DNA of 64,000 nucleotides from Streptomyces sp. HSG2 (GCF_016598575.1 NZ_CP066801.1:558001-622000), one strand, 5' to 3'; counted from the first letter of the stretch, positions 35,161-44,424 are shown. Translations and numbers: made by a program. Notes: generated by a model from the letters alone, not told the origin.

Positions 35161-35949
35161 TCACTTGGCCGTGAACTTCTCGTACTCCTTGAGGACCTCG
35201 TCGGTCGGTCCGTCCATCCGCAGCTCGCCCCGCTCCAACCACAGCACACGGTCGCAGGTGTCGCGGATGGACTTGTTGTTGTGACTGACCAGGAAGACGG
35301 TCCCGGCCGATTCCCGCAACTCCCTGATGCGCTTCTCCGAGCGCTTCTGGAATTTGCGGTCTCCCGTGGCGAGCGCCTCGTCGATCATGAGCACCTCGTG
35401 GTCCTTGGCCGCCGCGATGGAGAAACGCAGGCGAGCCGCCATGCCGGAGGAGTACGTGCGCATCGGCAGGCTGATGAAATCGCCCTTCTCGTTGATGCCG
35501 GAGAAATCGACGATGTCCTGATAACGGGCCTTGATCTGCTCACGGGACATCCCCATGGCAAGCCCGCCCAGTATGACGTTGCGTTCGCCGGTCAGATCGT
35601 TCATCAGGGCAGCGTTCACGCCGAGCAGGGACGGCTGACCCTCCGTGTAGACGCGGCCCCGCTCCGCCGGCAGCAGGCCGGCGACGGCCCGCAGCAGGGT
35701 GGACTTGCCGGAGCCGTTGGAGCCGATCAGTCCGATCGCCTCGCCCCGGTAGGCGACGAAGGACACCCCTCGCACCGCGTGGACCTTCCGTACCCCTCGG
35801 GCCGCGTCGTCGGAGCGCCGCCGGAGTATCCGGCTCAGAGCGGCGGTGGCGCTGCCCCGCCCGCCTCCGGCGCCGTTGACCCGGTACACGATGTGCAGTT
35901 CGTCGGCGATGACGGTGGGCACCCGCCCGCCCCTCTGGGTCTCAGCCAC
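35161..35949 (-). CDS. ABC exporter ATPase (Wzt/TagH type)
   Basis: This 262-residue ATPase has Walker A GSNGSGKST, the signature YSSGMAARLRFSIA, Walker B EVLMIDEAL and the SHNNKSI switch. The pattern VRGVSFVAYRGEAIGLIGSNG with MNDLTGERNV belongs to the polysaccharide and teichoic-acid exporters (Wzt/TagH/RfbE). The C-terminal carbohydrate-binding extension of O-antigen Wzt is absent. It overlaps the permease gene by eight bases and is the last gene of the surface-polymer operon. Confidence 0.92.
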   Translation of the reverse strand: MAETQRGGRVPTVIADELHIVYRVNGAGGGRGSATAALSRILRRRSDDAARGVRKVHAVRGVSFVAYRGEAIGLIGSNGSGKSTLLRAVAGLLPAERGRVYTEGQPSLLGVNAALMNDLTGERNVILGGLAMGMSREQIKARYQDIVDFSGINEKGDFISLPMRTYSSGMAARLRFSIAAAKDHEVLMIDEALATGDRKFQKRSEKRIRELRESAGTVFLVSHNNKSIRDTCDRVLWLERGELRMDGPTDEVLKEYEKFTAK

Positions 35950-36871
35950 GGCCGTACCTCTCCTCCGCCTTCCAGAAGTACACGAAGCCGCCGACGGCGA
36001 CCAGCACGGCCCAGCCGAGCGCCCCGGCCCAGGCGTGCGCGGGGAGGTATTCCTCGCCGTAGCCGTCGATCAGGGCGAAGCGCATCAGGTCCATGTAGAT
36101 CGCCGCGGGGTTCCACTGGAGCACATCGCCGAGCCAGGCGGGCTTGTCCCGCAACATGATCGGGATGGAGAACATCACGCCCGACCCGTACATCCAGGTA
36201 CGCAGGACGAAGGGCATCAGCTGGGCCAGGTCGGGGATCTTGGCGCCCATCCGCGCCACGATCAGCGCCAGGCCGGTGTTGAAGAGGAACTGCAGGGCCA
36301 GCACGGGTACGACGAGCAGCCACGACGGTCGGGGGTAGCTTCCGAAGCCGACGGCCACCGCGACCAGGATGACCATCGAGAAGAGCAGTTGCTGGAGCTG
36401 TTGCAGGGAGAAGGAGATCGGCAGTGAGGCACGGGGGAAGTGCAGCGCCCTGACCAGCCCGAGGTTCCCGGAGATCGCCCGGACACCGGCCAGCACCGAG
36501 GACTGGGTGAAGGTGAACACGAACACCCCGGTCACCAGGAACGGGATGTACACCTCCCGCTCCAGCCCCCGGTCGGCGTTCAGGATCAGGCCGAAGATCA
36601 GGAAGTACACCAGCGCGTTCAGCAGGGGCGTGACCACCTGCCACAGCTGGCCGAGCTTGGCCTGGCTGTACTGCGCGGTCAGCTTCGCCCGGGAGAAGGC
36701 GAGGATGAAGTGGCGCCGCCCCCAGAGCTGCCGGACGTACTCGCCGAGGGGCGGGCGGGCACCGCTGACGGACAGGCCGTGCGCGGCGGCGAGGTTCGCC
36801 GCCCTTCGGCTCCCGCCGGGCACCGTGGGCGCGGTCGTCGTGATCGCGCCGTCGTGCGTTGTCTCACTCAC
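35942..36871 (-). CDS. ABC-2 permease (Wzm/TagG type)
   Basis: This 309-residue membrane protein has about six transmembrane segments after a 55-residue cytoplasmic start. RAKLTAQYSQAKLGQLWQVVTPLLNALVYFLIFGL is the hallmark of polysaccharide/polyol-phosphate ABC-2 exporters. It would pair with the overlapping ATPase to move an undecaprenyl-linked or lipid-linked glycan across the membrane. The start is GTG 36871. The upstream glycosyltransferase ends 96 bp away. Confidence 0.92.
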   Translation of the reverse strand: MSETTHDGAITTTAPTVPGGSRRAANLAAAHGLSVSGARPPLGEYVRQLWGRRHFILAFSRAKLTAQYSQAKLGQLWQVVTPLLNALVYFLIFGLILNADRGLEREVYIPFLVTGVFVFTFTQSSVLAGVRAISGNLGLVRALHFPRASLPISFSLQQLQQLLFSMVILVAVAVGFGSYPRPSWLLVVPVLALQFLFNTGLALIVARMGAKIPDLAQLMPFVLRTWMYGSGVMFSIPIMLRDKPAWLGDVLQWNPAAIYMDLMRFALIDGYGEEYLPAHAWAGALGWAVLVAVGGFVYFWKAEERYGRG

Positions 36872-36967
36872 CGTGGAAACTTTCGTCTTCGAGATGCGCG
36901 GCCAGTGCGGGCATGGCCGACCCGCGAACCGGGGTCGGCCCTCCCCGAACGCCCGAACACGAGCTTG

Positions 36968-37849
36968 TCAGATCACCGGCGGCCGGCCCAGTCGGGTCAG
37001 CCGCCATACCGTACGCCACTTCATCGGACGGCGATCACCGCAGGGGGTGGTCCAGCCCTCGCGGAAGCCGCCCAGCCACGCCTTGAGGGCCGGGCGGGTG
37101 GGACGGCGTACCAGGGTGAGCAGCGCCCACACCGCGAGGTAGACGGGGACCAGCGGGGCGGGCAGGTTCCGGCGGGCCAGCCACACCCGGTTGCGGGCCA
37201 CCATGCGGTGGTAGACCCCGTGCCGGGAGGGGTCCGTCGTGGGGTGGTGCAGCACCATGTCGGACCGGTAGTCGATCATCCAGCCCGCGTCGAGGGCGCG
37301 CCAGGCCAGATCGGTCTCCTCGTGGGCGTAGAAGAAGGCGTCCGGCAGCCCGCCGACCTGTTCCAGGACCCGGGTGCGCACGGCGCAGGCCCCCCCGAGG
37401 AAGGTCGTGACCCGGGAAGAGCGCAGGGGGTCGTCGGCGCGCAGTCGGGGGACGTGCCGCCGCTGTGTGACACCGGTCGCCGGGTCGGCGATGCGGAAAC
37501 TGACGATGCCGAGCCGGGGGTCGGCGGTGAACGCCGCACGGCACAGCTCGGCGGTGTCGGAGCGGGCCAGCAGCCCGTCGTCGTCCAGGAAGAGCACGAT
37601 GTCGACGTCGCGGCCGGCGGGCCCGAAGGCCTCCACCCCGACGTTGCGACCGCCGGGGATGCCGAGGTTCTCGGGCAGTTCGACGGTGCGGACGCCCTTG
37701 GGGACCTCGGGCACCGGGGAGCCGTTGCCGACGACGACGACATCGACGGGGTCGCCCTCCTGCCGGGCCACCGAGTCGATCAGGGATCGGAGTTCATCGG
37801 GCCGGTTGCCCATGGTGATGACGACGGCCCCGATCCTCACCGCGCTCAC
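36968..37849 (-). CDS. GT2-family glycosyltransferase
   Basis: This 293-residue GT-A fold enzyme has IGAVVITMGNRPDELRSLIDSV at the nucleotide-sugar-binding N-terminus, the DxD-type metal motif VLFLDDDGLL, and GGACAVRTRVLEQVGG with FYAHEETDLAWR for acceptor catalysis. A C-terminal hydrophobic stretch suggests membrane association. GTG 37849 overlaps the upstream stop (GTGA). It probably adds the sugar of the polymer made by this operon. Donor and acceptor are unknown. Confidence 0.85.
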   Translation of the reverse strand: MSAVRIGAVVITMGNRPDELRSLIDSVARQEGDPVDVVVVGNGSPVPEVPKGVRTVELPENLGIPGGRNVGVEAFGPAGRDVDIVLFLDDDGLLARSDTAELCRAAFTADPRLGIVSFRIADPATGVTQRRHVPRLRADDPLRSSRVTTFLGGACAVRTRVLEQVGGLPDAFFYAHEETDLAWRALDAGWMIDYRSDMVLHHPTTDPSRHGVYHRMVARNRVWLARRNLPAPLVPVYLAVWALLTLVRRPTRPALKAWLGGFREGWTTPCGDRRPMKWRTVWRLTRLGRPPVI

Positions 37850-38625
37850 CGCAGCCTGCTGGAGGCCAGGACGGACACCAGGTGCAGGAGGGTCTGGAGC
37901 AGGGCGATCCCCGCGAGGACCGCGACGCCGAGGCGGGTGAAGAACAGTCCGCCGTGGACGGCGTCCGCGATCGCCAGCGCCAGGATCAACAGGGAGGCCT
38001 CGATTCCGAGGATCAGCCGGTGGAACTTCAGCGCGGCGGCGGCCCGGCGCGCCAGGGCCATCCCCGACGAGCGCGGTTCGGCCGCAGACTCCCGGACCGG
38101 GGGAAGGCCGACCTGGTGCCGGGCGACCCCGACCAGGTCCGTCTCCGCCTTGATCAGGACGGCGCCCAGGGCAGCCAGGGTGCCCAGGAAGGCCCACAGC
38201 CACTCGACACGGCCGGCGCCCCACACGTCGGCGGCCCGCAGCCCGAGGCCCACCAGGACGGCCGCGTCGGTCAGATAGGCCCCCACCCGGTCCAGGTAGA
38301 CGCCGGAGGTGGAGTACTGCGCCCGCCAGCGGGCGATCTCGCCGTCGACGCAGTCCAGCAGGAGGTACAGCTGGACCGCGAGCACTCCCAGCACGGCCCC
38401 CGGCACACCGGGCACCAGCAGCGCGGGGGCCGCCAGGACACCGCAGACCGTCATCAGAAGCGTGAGCTGGTCGGGCGTGACCCGGGTGTTCACCAGGAGA
38501 CGATCGACGCGCAGCGACACCTCCCGCATGTAGAGGCGCCCCGCCCAGTGCTCGCCGCTGCGGCGGTCCTTGACCCCCGCGGGGTGGACGACCGGGCGGA
38601 GTTCAGCTACCGATGGCCTTGACAT
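37846..38625 (-). CDS. CDP-alcohol phosphatidyltransferase family membrane enzyme
   Basis: This 259-residue protein has the complete catalytic motif D-x2-D-G-x2-A-R-x8-G-x3-D-x3-D in DCVDGEIARWRAQYSTSGVY and the following LDRVGAYLTD. There are about six transmembrane segments. Enzymes of this family transfer a phospho-alcohol from a CDP-activated donor to an alcohol acceptor. It overlaps the glycerol-1-phosphate-dehydrogenase-like gene by 23 bp and the glycosyltransferase by 4 bp. With two such domains in one operon, one may act on a CDP-polyol made by the nucleotidyltransferase. Confidence 0.9.
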   Translation of the reverse strand: MSRPSVAELRPVVHPAGVKDRRSGEHWAGRLYMREVSLRVDRLLVNTRVTPDQLTLLMTVCGVLAAPALLVPGVPGAVLGVLAVQLYLLLDCVDGEIARWRAQYSTSGVYLDRVGAYLTDAAVLVGLGLRAADVWGAGRVEWLWAFLGTLAALGAVLIKAETDLVGVARHQVGLPPVRESAAEPRSSGMALARRAAAALKFHRLILGIEASLLILALAIADAVHGGLFFTRLGVAVLAGIALLQTLLHLVSVLASSRLR

Positions 38626-39664
38626 AGTCGGCGTAGACGTCCTTGATCTCGTCGGTCTTCAGGGCGAGGTGCTCCAGGATCGTGTAGCGGCCGGGCCGCG
38701 TCTCCGGGGCGAACTCCACGGCCCGCACGAACTCGTCCGCCGAGAAGCCGATCTCCTCCGGCCGCACCGGCAGCCCGTGCCGACGGAGCACCTCCGCCAT
38801 GTACGCCGACTCCTCATGGGCGCCGCGCAGGAACATGGCGAAGCAGGCACCCAGCCCGCACTGCTCGCCGTGGGCGGCGGCACGCTGGGGGAACAGCAGG
38901 TCGAAGGCGTGGTTGATCTCGTGGCAGGCACCGGAGGAGGGACGGGAGTCCCCGGAGACGGACATGGCCACGCCGCTGAGCACCAGCGCCTCGGCCAGCA
39001 CCTGGAGGAAGTCGTTGTCGCCGACCCCGCCGGGGTGGCGCAACACGGCCTCGCCCGCCTGGCGGGCCATGGCGGCGGCGAGGCCGTCGATCTTCTCACC
39101 GGTGACGCGGTTGGCCAGTTCCCAGTCGGCGATGGCCGACACGTTGGACACCGCGTCGCCGATCCCGGCCCGGACGAAGCGTGCCGGGGCCTCGCGGATG
39201 ACGTCGAGGTCGATCACGACGGCGATCGGGTTCGGCACGCCGTAGGAGCCGCGGCCCGCGTCGTTGTCGAGGGTGGCGACCGGGGAGCAGAGTCCGTCGT
39301 GGGCCAGGTTGGTCGGAACGGCGACGAGAGGGAGGCCGACGCGGGCGGCCGCGAACTTGGCGCAGTCGATGATCTTCCCGCCGCCGAGTCCGACGACCGC
39401 GTCGTACCGGCCGCTCTTCATGGCACCCGCGAGCCGGATGGCGTCGTCCAGTGTGCCCCCGCCCACCTCGTACCAGGTCGCGCCCGGCAGGGACGGGGCA
39501 AGACGCTCCCGCAACCGCACGCCCGATCGACCGCTGACGGCGACGGCCAGGCGGCCGGAGTGCGAGACGCGCTCGTCCGCGAGGACGCAGCCGAGGTCGT
39601 CCAGGGCGCCTGGGCGGATGTCCAGGACCACCGGTGAGGGGATGAGCCTGGTCAGTACCGGCAT
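38603..39664 (-). CDS. Iron-containing dehydrogenase, sn-glycerol-1-phosphate dehydrogenase-like (AraM type)
   Basis: This 353-residue protein contains GLGGGKIIDCAKFAAARVGLP for NAD(P) binding, VPTNLAHDGLCSPVA, and the metal-ligand histidines in ACHEINHAFDLL and AAHGEQCGLG. This is the AraM/EgsA branch that reduces dihydroxyacetone phosphate to sn-glycerol-1-phosphate, the archaeal-type stereoisomer. The pattern match is good but a different ketose or polyol phosphate is possible. It overlaps both neighbours, so it belongs to the same operon and probably supplies the polyol phosphate to be CDP-activated. Confidence 0.82.
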   Translation of the reverse strand: MPVLTRLIPSPVVLDIRPGALDDLGCVLADERVSHSGRLAVAVSGRSGVRLRERLAPSLPGATWYEVGGGTLDDAIRLAGAMKSGRYDAVVGLGGGKIIDCAKFAAARVGLPLVAVPTNLAHDGLCSPVATLDNDAGRGSYGVPNPIAVVIDLDVIREAPARFVRAGIGDAVSNVSAIADWELANRVTGEKIDGLAAAMARQAGEAVLRHPGGVGDNDFLQVLAEALVLSGVAMSVSGDSRPSSGACHEINHAFDLLFPQRAAAHGEQCGLGACFAMFLRGAHEESAYMAEVLRRHGLPVRPEEIGFSADEFVRAVEFAPETRPGRYTILEHLALKTDEIKDVYADYVKAIGS

Positions 39665-40404
39665 GCGATCTCCCGACCCTTCGCGAGATCGTCGTGGTTG
39701 TCGATCTCCACCCAGTCGACGTCGCCGATCGGCGCCACGTCGATCCTGAAGCCTCGGTCCACCAGCTCCTGGTAGCCGTGCTCGTAGAACTGCTGGGGAT
39801 CGGCCTCCCAGACGGTACGGAGCGCGTCGCCCAGTTCGGCGGCGGCCTCGCCCTCGATCAGGGTGACGCCGATGTACTCGCCGGTCGCCTCTGCCGGGTC
39901 CATCAGCTTGGTGATCCTCGTCATCCCCCGGGCGGGGTCGACGACGACCTTCATCTCCTCCTCGGCCAGGTCCTTGACCGTGTCAAGCGCGAGAATGACG
40001 CGCTTGCCCTCGCCCCGGGCGGCCAGCAGGGTCCGCTCGACGGAGACCGGGTGCACGGTGTCCCCGTTGGCGAGGATCACCCCGTCCCGCAGGGCGTCCC
40101 GACCGCACCACAGGGAGTAGGCGTTGTTCCACTCCTCGGCCTTGTCGTTGTCGATCAGGGTGAGCTTGAGACCGTACTTCTTCTCCAGGGCCTCCTGGCG
40201 CTCGTACACCGCTTCCTTGCGGTAGCCCACGATGACGGCGACCTCGTCCAGTCCGACCTCGGCGAAGTTGCCGAGGGTCAGGTCCAGGACGGTCGGACCG
40301 TCGTCCGTTCCCTCCGGCCCCACCGGAACCAGTGCCTTGGGCAGCGTGTCCGTGTAGGGGCGCAGGCGGCGTCCGGCGCCTGCCGCCAGCACGAGGCCGA
40401 TCAT
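39652..40404 (-). CDS. Sugar/polyol-phosphate nucleotidyltransferase
   Basis: This 250-residue protein begins MIGLVLAAGAGRRLRPYTDT followed by LPKALVPVG, the nucleotidyltransferase signature. Asn-Gly-Asp in ILANGDTVHP supplies the metal-binding Asp, and the chain ends with EIDNHDDLAKG. It resembles IspD-like and inositol-phosphate cytidylyltransferases, consistent with making a CDP-polyol for the CDP-alcohol transferases beside it; the nucleotide is inferred. AAGGAG precedes ATG 40404, which overlaps the DUF5941 stop as ATGA. Confidence 0.85.
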   Translation of the reverse strand: MIGLVLAAGAGRRLRPYTDTLPKALVPVGPEGTDDGPTVLDLTLGNFAEVGLDEVAVIVGYRKEAVYERQEALEKKYGLKLTLIDNDKAEEWNNAYSLWCGRDALRDGVILANGDTVHPVSVERTLLAARGEGKRVILALDTVKDLAEEEMKVVVDPARGMTRITKLMDPAEATGEYIGVTLIEGEAAAELGDALRTVWEADPQQFYEHGYQELVDRGFRIDVAPIGDVDWVEIDNHDDLAKGREIACRY

Positions 40405-42236
40405 GCGGGTTCTCCTTCGTCGTGTACGGCGGGCACTCCGTCCTGATGGGCGGAGACCCAGAAGCGGATGCTCTCGACGAGCACCAGCGAGGCCACGGCC
40501 ACGGCGAGGGCCGTGAGCGCGAGCGTGAACTGCGCACCGGTGAGCGAGGCCGCGAGCACGGCGACCGCGAGTACGCGACCCTCCTGCCCCCCGATCGCCC
40601 GCACGAGCCACCCCGGGGGGGCTCCCGAGCCGCCGCGCAGGCGGTAGACGGTGTCGTAGTGATGGTAGGCGACGGCCGCCACCAGCCCGAAAGCCGCCGG
40701 CAAGGCGCCGTTCACCTTCGCGTGAGCCGCGAGCGCCAGCACCGTTCCGTACTCGGCGGCCCGGAAGACCGGGGGGACCAACCAGTCCAGGGGACCCGTC
40801 AGCGGCCGGGCGATCACGACCGCCGAGGTCACCGCGTAGCACGCGGCCAGAACCGCGGGCAGCGGACTGCCGTGTCCGGCCACCGCCGCGACGACGAGCA
40901 GCGGGACCGCGCCGACGAGCGCGACGGCGGTCCCGCCGGCGATCCGCCCGAGGCCGCGCGAACCGCGCAGCCGACCCGCCAAGGCCTCGGCCACCGGACC
41001 CGAGTCCGTCAGATCCGCCAGGACCCCCGCCGCGCGCTCGGATCGGCGGGGACCTCGCTTCGTGGAGCGCAGGACGCGCCCGGCGGTCGTGTAGAGCGCC
41101 GCGAGGGCGCTCAGGGCGAGCAGCACCCAGAACGTCACCCGGGGGGTGGTGAGCGCCGTCAGCACGGCGATCAGGGCCCAGCGCTCGCCGATCGGGAGAA
41201 CGATCATGCGGCGGGCCCACACGGTCCATCCGATGTCGTCGAGCCGGCCGGACAGCGCCGCCGCGGCCCCCGCACCGACCCCGTTCTTCGCGTCCCGGCC
41301 CGCCTCGGTGAACGCGAAGTCGACGGCGTGCCGGCAGGTCTGCAACGCCATCGCCGCCAGGGCCAGGGCCCACACGTCGTCGCCGGAACGAGCGGCTCCC
41401 AGCGCGAGACCGGCGTAGAAGACGTACTCCTTGGCGCGGTCGAAGGTGGCGTCCAGCCAGGCCCCGAGGGTGGAGTAGCGCAGGGCGTAGCGGGCGAGCT
41501 GGCCGTCGGCGCAGTCCAGGACGAAGGAGAGGAGCAGCAACAGGCCGGCCGCGACGTACCCGCCGCGGGTTGCGCTCGCCGCGCAGCCGGCCGCGACGAC
41601 GGCGGTGACCAGCGACGCCGTCGTCACCTGGTTGGGGGTCAGCCCGCGCCGCGCGCACCAGCGGGCCACGTGACGGGAGTAGGGGCTCACGCAGAAGGTC
41701 GTGAAGAAGCCGTCGCGCGACTTCACCGACGCGCGCAGACGGACCGCCTCCTCGTCCACCGCGGCCACCGACCGCCGCGCCTCGTCGCGGGCCCGGGGCT
41801 CGTCGGCCACAGCGGCGACGAGACTGCCCAGCTCCGGGCGGTGCACCTCGGCGCCCCCGTCGGCGAGGGCGTCGGCGAGGACGTCGGGCAGACCGCTCCC
41901 GGACGCGGCGGGCGAGGCGACCGCGCGAGCGAGGTCCCGCCGACCGGCGGGGCGCGCCGTCACGGCACCCGAGACCGCCGCCAGCGGGAAACGGGGGTCG
42001 GTGAGCGCCAACCGCAGGGCGTGCAGATGGCCCACGAAGCGGGTGTCGACGACGGCGACGCGTTCCCCCTCCGGTGCCTCGGTCAGCCGGGCGGCGACCT
42101 CGGATCCGTCGGCCGCCCGGACCACCTCGAAGCCGAGCGACCGCAGTTGGGCCTCGACGGACGAGTCGGGCACCGGTGGACCGGTGAGGATGGCGGTCGG
42201 CAACCGAGCCTCGCTCCCTGGGACCGGGCGACGCAC
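40401..42236 (-). CDS. DUF5941 protein with CDP-alcohol transferase domain
   Basis: This 611-residue protein has an N-terminal soluble domain (about 1-170) that looks like a degenerate nucleotidyl- or haloacid-type fold. A CDP-alcohol transferase domain follows (DCADGQLARYALRYSTLGAW and then LDATFDRAKEY), with the D-x2-D-G-x2-A-R...G-x3-D-x3-D motif intact. A long C-terminal membrane domain of eight or so segments completes it. The first gene of the operon, it starts at GTG 42236 with a modest AGGGG. The layout resembles fused inositol-phosphate cytidylyltransferase/phosphotransferases, so a CDP-polyol donor is plausible. Confidence 0.82.
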   Translation of the reverse strand: MRRPVPGSEARLPTAILTGPPVPDSSVEAQLRSLGFEVVRAADGSEVAARLTEAPEGERVAVVDTRFVGHLHALRLALTDPRFPLAAVSGAVTARPAGRRDLARAVASPAASGSGLPDVLADALADGGAEVHRPELGSLVAAVADEPRARDEARRSVAAVDEEAVRLRASVKSRDGFFTTFCVSPYSRHVARWCARRGLTPNQVTTASLVTAVVAAGCAASATRGGYVAAGLLLLLSFVLDCADGQLARYALRYSTLGAWLDATFDRAKEYVFYAGLALGAARSGDDVWALALAAMALQTCRHAVDFAFTEAGRDAKNGVGAGAAAALSGRLDDIGWTVWARRMIVLPIGERWALIAVLTALTTPRVTFWVLLALSALAALYTTAGRVLRSTKRGPRRSERAAGVLADLTDSGPVAEALAGRLRGSRGLGRIAGGTAVALVGAVPLLVVAAVAGHGSPLPAVLAACYAVTSAVVIARPLTGPLDWLVPPVFRAAEYGTVLALAAHAKVNGALPAAFGLVAAVAYHHYDTVYRLRGGSGAPPGWLVRAIGGQEGRVLAVAVLAASLTGAQFTLALTALAVAVASLVLVESIRFWVSAHQDGVPAVHDEGEPA

Positions 42237-42632
42237 ACCGGACCCCTAGCAGGTGGAACGCCCGGGCCTCGAGGCTCCCGGGCGGCATGTCCGCAGAGAT
42301 TAGCGGACGCTCCGAACGGCCTGTTCACCGGCTGTTGTCGCGCGGTACGGCACCGAGTGACGCGTTCCTCTCCGCGACGTGCTCGCCTCTCCACTCACCC
42401 GATGGCCGCCGCGGCGTCGGCGAGCGCGCCCCCCGCGGAGGGACGGCGCGACGCGGACGCCGTCGCCTCCGCCGCCGCCGTGACATCGGGAGGGGCGGAC
42501 CCTCCGATTCGCGATGTACGCAGGTCAGAGCACATGACAACGGTGTTCGTCATCGCGTTGCCCGATACCCCCCACCCGTAGTTCACTGTGCCGCGGGACG
42601 GGCCGTGACGGATCACTGGGAGGCGGGGCTTC
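42237..42632. other. Divergent control region with inverted repeats
   Basis: About 400 bp between the DUF5941 start and the cation-efflux gene, without a gene. CGCCCGGG (42259-42266) and CCCGGGCG (42277-42284) form an inverted repeat around CCTCGAGG just upstream of the DUF5941 start. TCCGC-N8-GCGGA lies near 42290-42307. ATGAC-N10-GTCAT (42534-42553) lies upstream of the efflux gene. Each may be an operator, but none matches a regulator I can name. Confidence 0.35.
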
Positions 42633-43559
42633 ATGGGGGCTGTGCACGGGCACGGCGCGGTGGGCGGCGGGACGGCCGCCCTGGCGCACCGCGGCAGACT
42701 GCGGGCGGCCTTGGCGATCACCTTGTCCGTGATGGTGGTGGAGGTCGTCGGCGGCGTCCTGGCGGGCTCCCTGGCCCTGATCGCCGACGCGGCGCACATG
42801 GCGACGGACGCGGTGGGCCTGGGCATGGCCCTGTTGGCGATCCGTTTCGCCAACAGGCCACCGAGCGAGCGCCGCACCTTCGGATACGCGCGCGCCGAGA
42901 TCCTGGCGGCGCTCGCCAACGGCCTCCTGCTGTTGGGCGTCGGCGGATACGTGCTGGTGGAGGCCGTCGGGCGGCTCGTGACACCCACCACCACGCAGGG
43001 CGGGACGACGATCGTCTTCGGCGCCGTGGGGTTGGCGGCCAACGTCGTGTCGCTGGCGCTGCTGACGCGCGGGCAGCGGGAGAGCCTCAACGTGCGCGGC
43101 GCCTTCCTGGAGGTGGCGGCGGACGCCCTGGGCTCGGTGGCCGTGATCGTGTCGGCACTGGTGATCCTCGCCACGGGGTGGCGGGCCGCCGACCCGATCG
43201 CCTCGCTCGCCATCGGCGTGTTGATCGTGCCGCGCACGGTGCGATTGCTCCGGGAGGCCCTGGAGGTGCTCCTGGAGGCCGCGCCCAAGGGCGTCGACAT
43301 GGCCGAGGTCCGGGCGCACATACTGGGCCTCGAAGGAGTGGAGGACGTCCACGACCTGCACGCCTGGACGATCACCTCGGGCATGCCGGTGCTGTCCGCG
43401 CACGTGGTGGTGCGGCCCGAGGTGCTCACCGCGGTCGGGTACGAGAGGATGCTGCACGATCTCCAGGGGTGTCTGGTCGGCCACTTCGACGTCGAGCACT
43501 GCACCTTCCAGATGGAGCCGCGTGGGCACGCCGAGCACGAGGCGCGCGCTTGCCACTGA
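42633..43559 (+). CDS. Cation diffusion facilitator (zinc-type efflux)
   Basis: This 308-residue transporter has six transmembrane segments, with metal site A ligands in ADAAHMATDAVG (His and Asp of the HxxxD pair) and EVAADALGSVAVI, and a short His-rich N-terminus (GAVHGHGAVGG). The C-terminal domain has VEDVHDLHAWTITSGMPVLS, typical of CDF regulatory domains. It exports zinc or a related divalent metal in exchange for protons. AGGCGGGG precedes ATG 42633. It stands upstream of idi, 271 bp away. Confidence 0.92.
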   Translation: MGAVHGHGAVGGGTAALAHRGRLRAALAITLSVMVVEVVGGVLAGSLALIADAAHMATDAVGLGMALLAIRFANRPPSERRTFGYARAEILAALANGLLLLGVGGYVLVEAVGRLVTPTTTQGGTTIVFGAVGLAANVVSLALLTRGQRESLNVRGAFLEVAADALGSVAVIVSALVILATGWRAADPIASLAIGVLIVPRTVRLLREALEVLLEAAPKGVDMAEVRAHILGLEGVEDVHDLHAWTITSGMPVLSAHVVVRPEVLTAVGYERMLHDLQGCLVGHFDVEHCTFQMEPRGHAEHEARACH

Positions 43560-43830
43560 GGGGCCCCGACACAACGGAGGCACATGGCCGCCCGGCCCCG
43601 CGGAAGGGACGGCCGCCGCGCGGGACGACACGGACGGAATCCGGGCCCCGGCTGGTTTCGCGACCCGGGGCAGGGAATGATCGTCGCTCGGGCCCCGGTG
43701 TCGGGCTCGGCCCGACGGCGCCCGTGAGGTCGCCGCCGCGCGCGGGACATGCGGGCACGGCGTGAAGGGCCGTGAGCGCCGCGGGAGTACGGCACACTGG
43801 GGGGCGCGAGGACCGATGCGAAGGATGGGT

Positions 43831-44424
43831 ATGCCGATCACACCTGCAACCGCGACGCACAGTTCGTCGAACGGAACCGCGGACGCGATCCTGCTGGAAC
43901 TGGTCGACGAGGACGGCACGACGATCGGCACGGCGGAGAAGCTCGACGCCCACCGCGCGCCGGGGCGACTGCACCGCGCCTTCTCGGTCTTCCTCTTCGA
44001 CGAGCAGGGCCGGCTCCTGTTGCAGCAGCGAGCCCTGGGCAAGTACCACTCCCCCGGTGTCTGGTCCAACACCTGCTGCGGACACCCCTATCCCGGCGAG
44101 GCGCCCTTCGCGGCGGCGGCCCGGCGCACTCACGAGGAGTTGGGTGTGTCGCCCTCGCTGATGGCCGAGGCGGGCACGGTGCGGTACAACCACCCCGATC
44201 CGGCCTCGGGGTTGGTGGAACAGGAGTACAACCACCTGTTCGTCGGGTTGGTGCAGGCGACGCCGCGACCCGACTCGGAGGAGGTGGCGTCGACGGCCTT
44301 CGTGACGGCCGAGGAACTGACCGCCCGACACGCGGCGGATCCCTTCTCGGCCTGGTTCGCGACGGTGCTCGACGCGGCCCGCCCGGCGATCCGGGAGCTG
44401 ACCGGGGCGTCCGCCGGCTGGTGA
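43831..44424 (+). CDS. idi: Isopentenyl-diphosphate delta-isomerase, type I
   Basis: This 197-residue Nudix-fold isomerase has the catalytic Cys in VWSNTCCGHPYPGE and the catalytic Glu within RRTHEELGVS. RLHRAFSVFLFDEQGRLLLQ and YNHPDPASGLVEQEYNHLFVG are further family blocks. It interconverts IPP and DMAPP and so feeds the prenyl synthase of the hopanoid locus. ATG 43831 (MPITPATATHSSSNG) gives the length I recall for the S. coelicolor enzyme; upstream in-frame ATGs at 43816 and 43825 are less likely. AAGGA lies upstream. Confidence 0.95.
   Translation: MPITPATATHSSSNGTADAILLELVDEDGTTIGTAEKLDAHRAPGRLHRAFSVFLFDEQGRLLLQQRALGKYHSPGVWSNTCCGHPYPGEAPFAAAARRTHEELGVSPSLMAEAGTVRYNHPDPASGLVEQEYNHLFVGLVQATPRPDSEEVASTAFVTAEELTARHAADPFSAWFATVLDAARPAIRELTGASAGW

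Noticed and set aside
42534..42553. ATGAC-N10-GTCAT upstream of the cation-efflux gene as a Zur box
   Set aside because: Only 4 of 7 half-site positions agree between the arms of a 7-1-7 Zur layout, and zinc efflux genes are not normal Zur targets. Left as an unassigned repeat.
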